64,000 nt of DNA from positions 1-64,000 of the forward strand of contig NZ_VOLC01000022.1 in assembly GCF_009797935.1 (NCBI RefSeq), read 5' to 3'. The notes beneath the pieces were generated by a model. It was not told the DNA's origin. It saw only the letters and a list, made by a program, of their open reading frames with translations, and did no database searches. How positions within the stretch are numbered: the first letter of the stretch is position 1; each line of letters opens with the position of its first letter. Source of the DNA: Lunatibacter salilacus (GTDB lineage: Bacteria > Bacteroidota > Bacteroidia > Cytophagales > Cyclobacteriaceae). This document shows, piece by piece, positions 60,688 through 64,000 of this stretch. The translations under genes were made by a program, and so were the position numbers.

Positions 60688-62112
60688 TTATCGAATTCGG
60701 GTATAGTAGACTTTAAGCATAATCCGATCTTGATTCACCTTATATTGACGTAAGGTTCTTTTGGATTCATCCGAGCTTACAGCGTTGTTTGGTGCGCTGG
60801 GGAAGTTCGGGTAGAGAAACAAATCTGTTCGGATCAGGCCATTTCTGTAGATGGCATTGATATACGAGGTTATCTGATTTCTGAACAGCCGGGTTTCCGG
60901 ATTTATTGATAAAGAGTTTTGGCTGCCCGAAGAAGGAACGACATTCCCATTCGGATCAATACTTGTTTGGCTTGCATTTTCGGCTTGTACCGCAATCACA
61001 GCTCCGTCAAAGCGGGTGTAAAGTTTATTATTCTCAGAAGCAAAATACAAGACCATATTACCGGGCGGGCGTTTGAATTCGGGGAATTCTTGAATAGGAC
61101 CAACTTCCATCAAAATTTGATTGAAGGTTATATTTTCCAACGTATCAAGAAAGGTTTCAAGGGGACTAGTGTCGATTTTTACAAACATTCCCAAATTAGC
61201 CTTTCCGCCAACTATATCTCCTGGAATTTCATAGGAAACTCCCCGCTCAGTGATAACAGAGGTGGGTGTACCCGTACGGTCATTTTTGACCTGATTAAAA
61301 TGCCGGGACTGAATGGTGTTAATGGGATAGGCCCTTGACAATGTATCATCTGTGTAGTGATAATAGAGAGTCATTCCTGTTCCGTTACCCACAGCAGCCG
61401 AGATATTTGCATTGTCGGTTGCGTTTCCGGTAATTGCGATACCTGGAAAATAGTCCCTAAAGGTAAAGATATTGGTAAAGACGGGGTCGTTGGTTGTAAG
61501 TTTTTCAAAAATTTCCGCCGCCAAGTCAGCCTTCACATCCATGGTCAACAAGTTGGCAGTGTCAGGCTGGATAATAAAAGAGCCCTCTGCTATTGTTTCA
61601 TCCGAAAACCGAAGTTGGCTGAAGTTATAATAAGAGGTGTCTAAGATAGGTTCCATTAGACGATGCACCCTATAGCTTTTTGGAGCATCGAACCCAATTC
61701 CGTCGGTAGCTTGAACATTGATGGTGAATTTCAAGGAGTCAAAGATAGCTTCGCTGTTAGGCTTGGCCGCATTGGGATTGTAGGAAAGCCTGCTATAGCC
61801 TATTGACTCTGTAGTGCCGAAAAAATCATCCACATCGCCTCCTATTACCAAACGTCCCTGACTAGTGGTATTGAAGGAGTCATATAGAACCATAGAAGCA
61901 GAAAGGGGTATTTCTGCATAGAAAACCCCTATTTGATTGGTACTGGGATCAAGAACTAGTCCGATTTCTGATGGATCTGAGCAGGAACCTGCCAAATGTA
62001 AAATAAGAAATAACGAACCTGCCAGTTTAACCGGCAAGCTCTGTATAAATATTGTAGTAACTTTCGAAAAGTTGATCCTCTTCTTCACTGTTGATTTCAA
62101 ATTTCTTGTCAT
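60688..62112 (-). CDS. DUF4270 lipoprotein
   Basis: 474 residues. A basic leader is followed by a lipobox-like LAGSC at about residue 44 (KLAGSLFLILHLAGSCSD), then DUF4270 phrases: EIGLVLDPSTNQIGVFY, SYNPNAAKPNSEAIFDSLKFTINVQATDGIG, YRVHRLMEPILDTSYY and FPGIAITGNATDNANIS. Family members are surface lipoproteins of unknown function in Bacteroidota. The best start (ATG 62112) lies inside the upstream glycosyltransferase gene, an overlap of 86 bases, and no later ATG precedes the lipobox. Confidence 0.88.
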   Translation of the reverse strand: MTRNLKSTVKKRINFSKVTTIFIQSLPVKLAGSLFLILHLAGSCSDPSEIGLVLDPSTNQIGVFYAEIPLSASMVLYDSFNTTSQGRLVIGGDVDDFFGTTESIGYSRLSYNPNAAKPNSEAIFDSLKFTINVQATDGIGFDAPKSYRVHRLMEPILDTSYYNFSQLRFSDETIAEGSFIIQPDTANLLTMDVKADLAAEIFEKLTTNDPVFTNIFTFRDYFPGIAITGNATDNANISAAVGNGTGMTLYYHYTDDTLSRAYPINTIQSRHFNQVKNDRTGTPTSVITERGVSYEIPGDIVGGKANLGMFVKIDTSPLETFLDTLENITFNQILMEVGPIQEFPEFKRPPGNMVLYFASENNKLYTRFDGAVIAVQAENASQTSIDPNGNVVPSSGSQNSLSINPETRLFRNQITSYINAIYRNGLIRTDLFLYPNFPSAPNNAVSSDESKRTLRQYKVNQDRIMLKVYYTRIR

Positions 62113-62842
62113 TATTTGATGATTCCTCTATTAAATGAGTGAACGTGCCGGTGGTATCTTCACCTCTGATGACTACATCAGCATAAGCAGTTCCCAGCTT
62201 CAAGAATCCTTCGTAATCCCTGGATTTCAATGGAGCCAATAATTTGTCATCGATATCGACCATTTTGATCTTTTCGAACAAATCATCGCCAAATTTATGA
62301 CTAAATCCGTTATTATACATAGCGAACACGGATTTTGTGTCCTTAAATAATGGTTCGTTTTTATAGGTAGTTTTAAGGTACAAGGGTATTAGGCTGGTCA
62401 TCCAGTCGTTACAGTGTACTATATCCGGTGCCCACCCCAACTTTTTGACGGTTTCTATGACACCTTTGCAGAAGAAAATGGCTCTTTCGTCATTGTCTTC
62501 ATAAAACTTATCCTGCTTGTCGAAGAAAACGCTTTTACGTTGAAAATAGTCTTCATTATCAATAAAATAAACTTGAAGCTTAGCATTGGGTATAGATGCC
62601 ACTTTGATAATCAATGGCTTTTCTTCCTCACCAACGGAAATATTAATTCCAGAAAGCCTCACCACCTCATGTAATCTGTTCTTACGTTCATTGATTAATC
62701 CAAATCTGGGGACTAGAATACGGATTTCCATACCTTTTTCCTGCATGGCCTGAGGTAGGGCCCTTACAAAGTTTGCAACCTCAGAAGTTTGTAAGAAAGG
62801 GTTGATTTCGCTTGCTACGTATAGGATACGAAGTTTAGACAT
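62027..62842 (-). CDS. Glycogen/starch-synthase-like GT5 N-terminal domain protein
   Basis: 271 residues, about half of GlgA. It has the N-terminal Rossmann half: LRILYVASEINPFLQTSEVANFVRALPQAMQEKGMEIRILVPRFGLINERKNRLHEVVRLSGINI, then DNEDYFQRKSVFFDKQDKFYEDNDERAIFFCKGVIETVKKLGWAPDIVHCNDWMTSLIPLYLKTTYK (the H-C-N-D-W of the sugar-binding site). The C-terminal ADP-glucose-binding half is absent; the protein ends ...YNIYTELAG. Half-length forms with this architecture recur in Bacteroidota, so it is probably not degenerate. Catalytic competence is uncertain. Confidence 0.88.
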   Translation of the reverse strand: MSKLRILYVASEINPFLQTSEVANFVRALPQAMQEKGMEIRILVPRFGLINERKNRLHEVVRLSGINISVGEEEKPLIIKVASIPNAKLQVYFIDNEDYFQRKSVFFDKQDKFYEDNDERAIFFCKGVIETVKKLGWAPDIVHCNDWMTSLIPLYLKTTYKNEPLFKDTKSVFAMYNNGFSHKFGDDLFEKIKMVDIDDKLLAPLKSRDYEGFLKLGTAYADVVIRGEDTTGTFTHLIEESSNNDKKFEINSEEEDQLFESYYNIYTELAG

Positions 62843-62908
62843 ATCGTGTGTGTTTTGTTAAGGGATATAACGGGACTACAAATTTACAAAAAAAATTGCG
62901 AAAAGCCA

Positions 62909-62937
62909 TTGTTTTTATTTTTTATAATATACTTTTG
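62909..62937 (+). promoter_or_regulatory. Promoter of panC-panD
   Basis: TTG (62909-62911), an 18-base spacer, then TACTTTTG (62930-62937) fit the Bacteroidota promoter, 33 bases before the proposed panC TTG start. Confidence 0.65.
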
Positions 62938-62969
62938 CAGCTATTTTGCTAAAATGAAACCACCTGAAA

Positions 62970-63818
62970 TTGGACATTATCAAGCTAATTCCTAGTTTAA
63001 AATCATTTTTGAAGCCATTTTACCTGGCAGATAAGAAGATTGGACTTGTACCTACCATGGGTGCATTGCATGAGGGGCACCTGGCATTGGTAAGACGGTC
63101 CAAAGCCGAGAACGACCTGACAGTTGTCACCATTTTTGTCAATCCCGCCCAATTCAACAACCCCGACGACTTAGATAAATATCCAAGGTCACTTGATGCG
63201 GATCTGGCATTACTTAGGGATGAGGGCGTTGACCTAGTCTTTGTTCCTGAGGTGGAGGAAATCTATCCGCAGCCAATAGGCATATCTATTAATTTCTCAC
63301 TATTGGAAAATACCTTGGAGGGTAAATTTAGGCCAAACCATTTCGGCGGGGTAGCAATTATTGTCGCTAAACTGTTTCACCTAATAGCACCGGACGTTGC
63401 CTACTTTGGACAAAAGGATTTGCAGCAGGTAAGTATTATAAGCCGGCTTGTCTCAGATCTACATTTTGATTTGGAGATAGCGATGATTGCATCTGTCAGG
63501 GAAAAGAACGGTCTTGCTCTTTCCTCCAGAAACCAGAGACTAAATGAAAGAGAAAGAGAGCAGGCTACGGTTCTATATCAAAGCCTTCAATTTTCGAAAA
63601 CTGAACTTTTATTGGGCACCTCTTGGTTGGATATCGTGGAAAGGGCGGCATCTTTGATCGCAGAAAAACCGCTGGTTCGCCTTGAATACCTTGAATTGGT
63701 CAATGTCCATGATTTTACGCTTGCCAAAGAAATTAACTCGCAAATCCCTCAGGCTATATGCATAGCTGCTTACGTGGGTGATATCCGACTCATCGACAAT
63801 ATTCTGCTAAGTGATTGA
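62970..63818 (+). CDS. panC: Pantothenate synthetase (pantoate-beta-alanine ligase)
   Basis: 282 residues. It joins pantoate and beta-alanine with ATP. Motifs are IGLVPTMGALHEGHLALVR (HEGH at 34-37), TVVTIFVNPAQFNNPDDLDKYPR, FRPNHFGGVAIIVAKLFHLIAPDVAYFGQKDLQQV, and VREKNGLALSSRNQRL. The frame has no ATG: an in-frame stop lies at 62955-62957 and the only candidates are CTG 62964 and TTG 62970. I chose TTG, which gives the family-like start (M)DIIK. An overlapping 13-codon ATG frame begins at 62954. panD follows 21 bases later. Confidence 0.93.
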   Translation: MDIIKLIPSLKSFLKPFYLADKKIGLVPTMGALHEGHLALVRRSKAENDLTVVTIFVNPAQFNNPDDLDKYPRSLDADLALLRDEGVDLVFVPEVEEIYPQPIGISINFSLLENTLEGKFRPNHFGGVAIIVAKLFHLIAPDVAYFGQKDLQQVSIISRLVSDLHFDLEIAMIASVREKNGLALSSRNQRLNEREREQATVLYQSLQFSKTELLLGTSWLDIVERAASLIAEKPLVRLEYLELVNVHDFTLAKEINSQIPQAICIAAYVGDIRLIDNILLSD

Positions 63819-63839
63819 TTATATTTGTTCCAAATTAAT

Positions 63840-64000
63840 ATGCACATCCAACTTCTTAAGTCTAAAATACATCGTGTTAAGATCACTCAAGCCGAACTGC
63901 ATTATGTAGGCAGTATTACCATCGACGAAGATTTGATGGATGCGGCTAGTTTGATAGAAAACGAAAAAGTTCAAATCGTAAACATCAACAATGGGGAACG
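63840..64000 (+). CDS. panD: Aspartate 1-decarboxylase, N-terminal part (runs off window)
   Basis: 53 codons visible. [20 protein letters not shown] is followed by [34 protein letters not shown]. Gly24-Ser25 is the self-cleavage site that yields the pyruvoyl cofactor. PanD makes beta-alanine for PanC, its upstream neighbour, so this is a pantothenate operon. The remaining roughly 65 residues lie to the right of the window. Confidence 0.93.
   Translation, partial: MHIQLLKSKIHRVKITQAELHYVGSITIDEDLMDAASLIENEKVQIVNINNGE

Overview
The window reads as a chromosome segment of a Bacteroidota bacterium, most likely a pigmented Cytophagales of the Cyclobacteriaceae type. This is inferred from family content, not from a search. 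The supporting signs are: gliding/type IX secretion lipoprotein GldJ; three large secreted proteins with C-terminal type IX sorting tails; two TonB-dependent receptors with N-terminal carboxypeptidase-regulatory-like domains; S16 with a long Ala/Glu tail; promoters of the TTG-N(18-20)-TAnnTTTG type; and a carotenoid operon with a CrtW ketolase and a CarR/CrtYcd-type lycopene cyclase.

Layout. (1) Bases 1 to about 11,100 are accessory and partly decayed. Small regulators, a VOC protein, a TonB receptor with a PAS-LuxR regulator, and a CHAP/DUF4287/DUF1801 trio lie among gene remnants: a RecG-like/AlbA-type regulator tail, a frameshifted dinD, a DUF2384 antitoxin tail, a glycosyltransferase and a sulfatase. 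This zone ends at a tRNA-Arg(CCU) gene, beside which 20 bases of the tRNA are duplicated. A separate 20-bp direct repeat (6804 and 10755) brackets its right half. (2) 11.2-13.7 kb is the core translation operon rpsP-rimM-trmD-rplS. (3) 13.7-34.5 kb is mostly core: LemA/DUF2207, a YCF48-like T9SS protein, gldJ, mfd, a cytochrome oxidase subunit III, hflK-hflC, a Fur regulator with an inverted repeat in its leader, a retropepsin-PDZ protease, a PAS histidine kinase, nagB, a TRIC channel, a methyltransferase and an outer-membrane barrel. (4) 36.9-42.2 kb is a compact carotenoid operon: ECF sigma, crtI, crtB, lycopene cyclase, ispH, crtW. No hydroxylase crtZ is present. (5) 42.4-46.5 kb is a GntP permease/RidA/D-threonine-aldolase-type/membrane dipeptidase operon, best read as D-amino-acid scavenging. 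(6) 48.8-51.1 kb is a second accessory patch: an internally deleted IS91-type element, a 17/18-matching inverted repeat, and an AT-rich SGNH-hydrolase gene with a hairpin behind it. (7) 54-64 kb is core again: DUF4105, uvrB, a small outer-membrane protein, an AlbA_2 protein, recX, tpiA, prmA, a DUF4270 lipoprotein overlapping a half-length GT5 protein, panC, and the start of panD at the right edge.

No CRISPR array, prophage or intact defence island is visible. The signals most worth following are the tRNA-bounded graveyard with its repeats, the hairpin-bearing flanks of the passenger genes, the D-amino-acid operon, and the ketolase-without-hydroxylase carotenoid operon. Gene starts were moved from the longest reading frame to the best ATG where the longest frame began at GTG or TTG.
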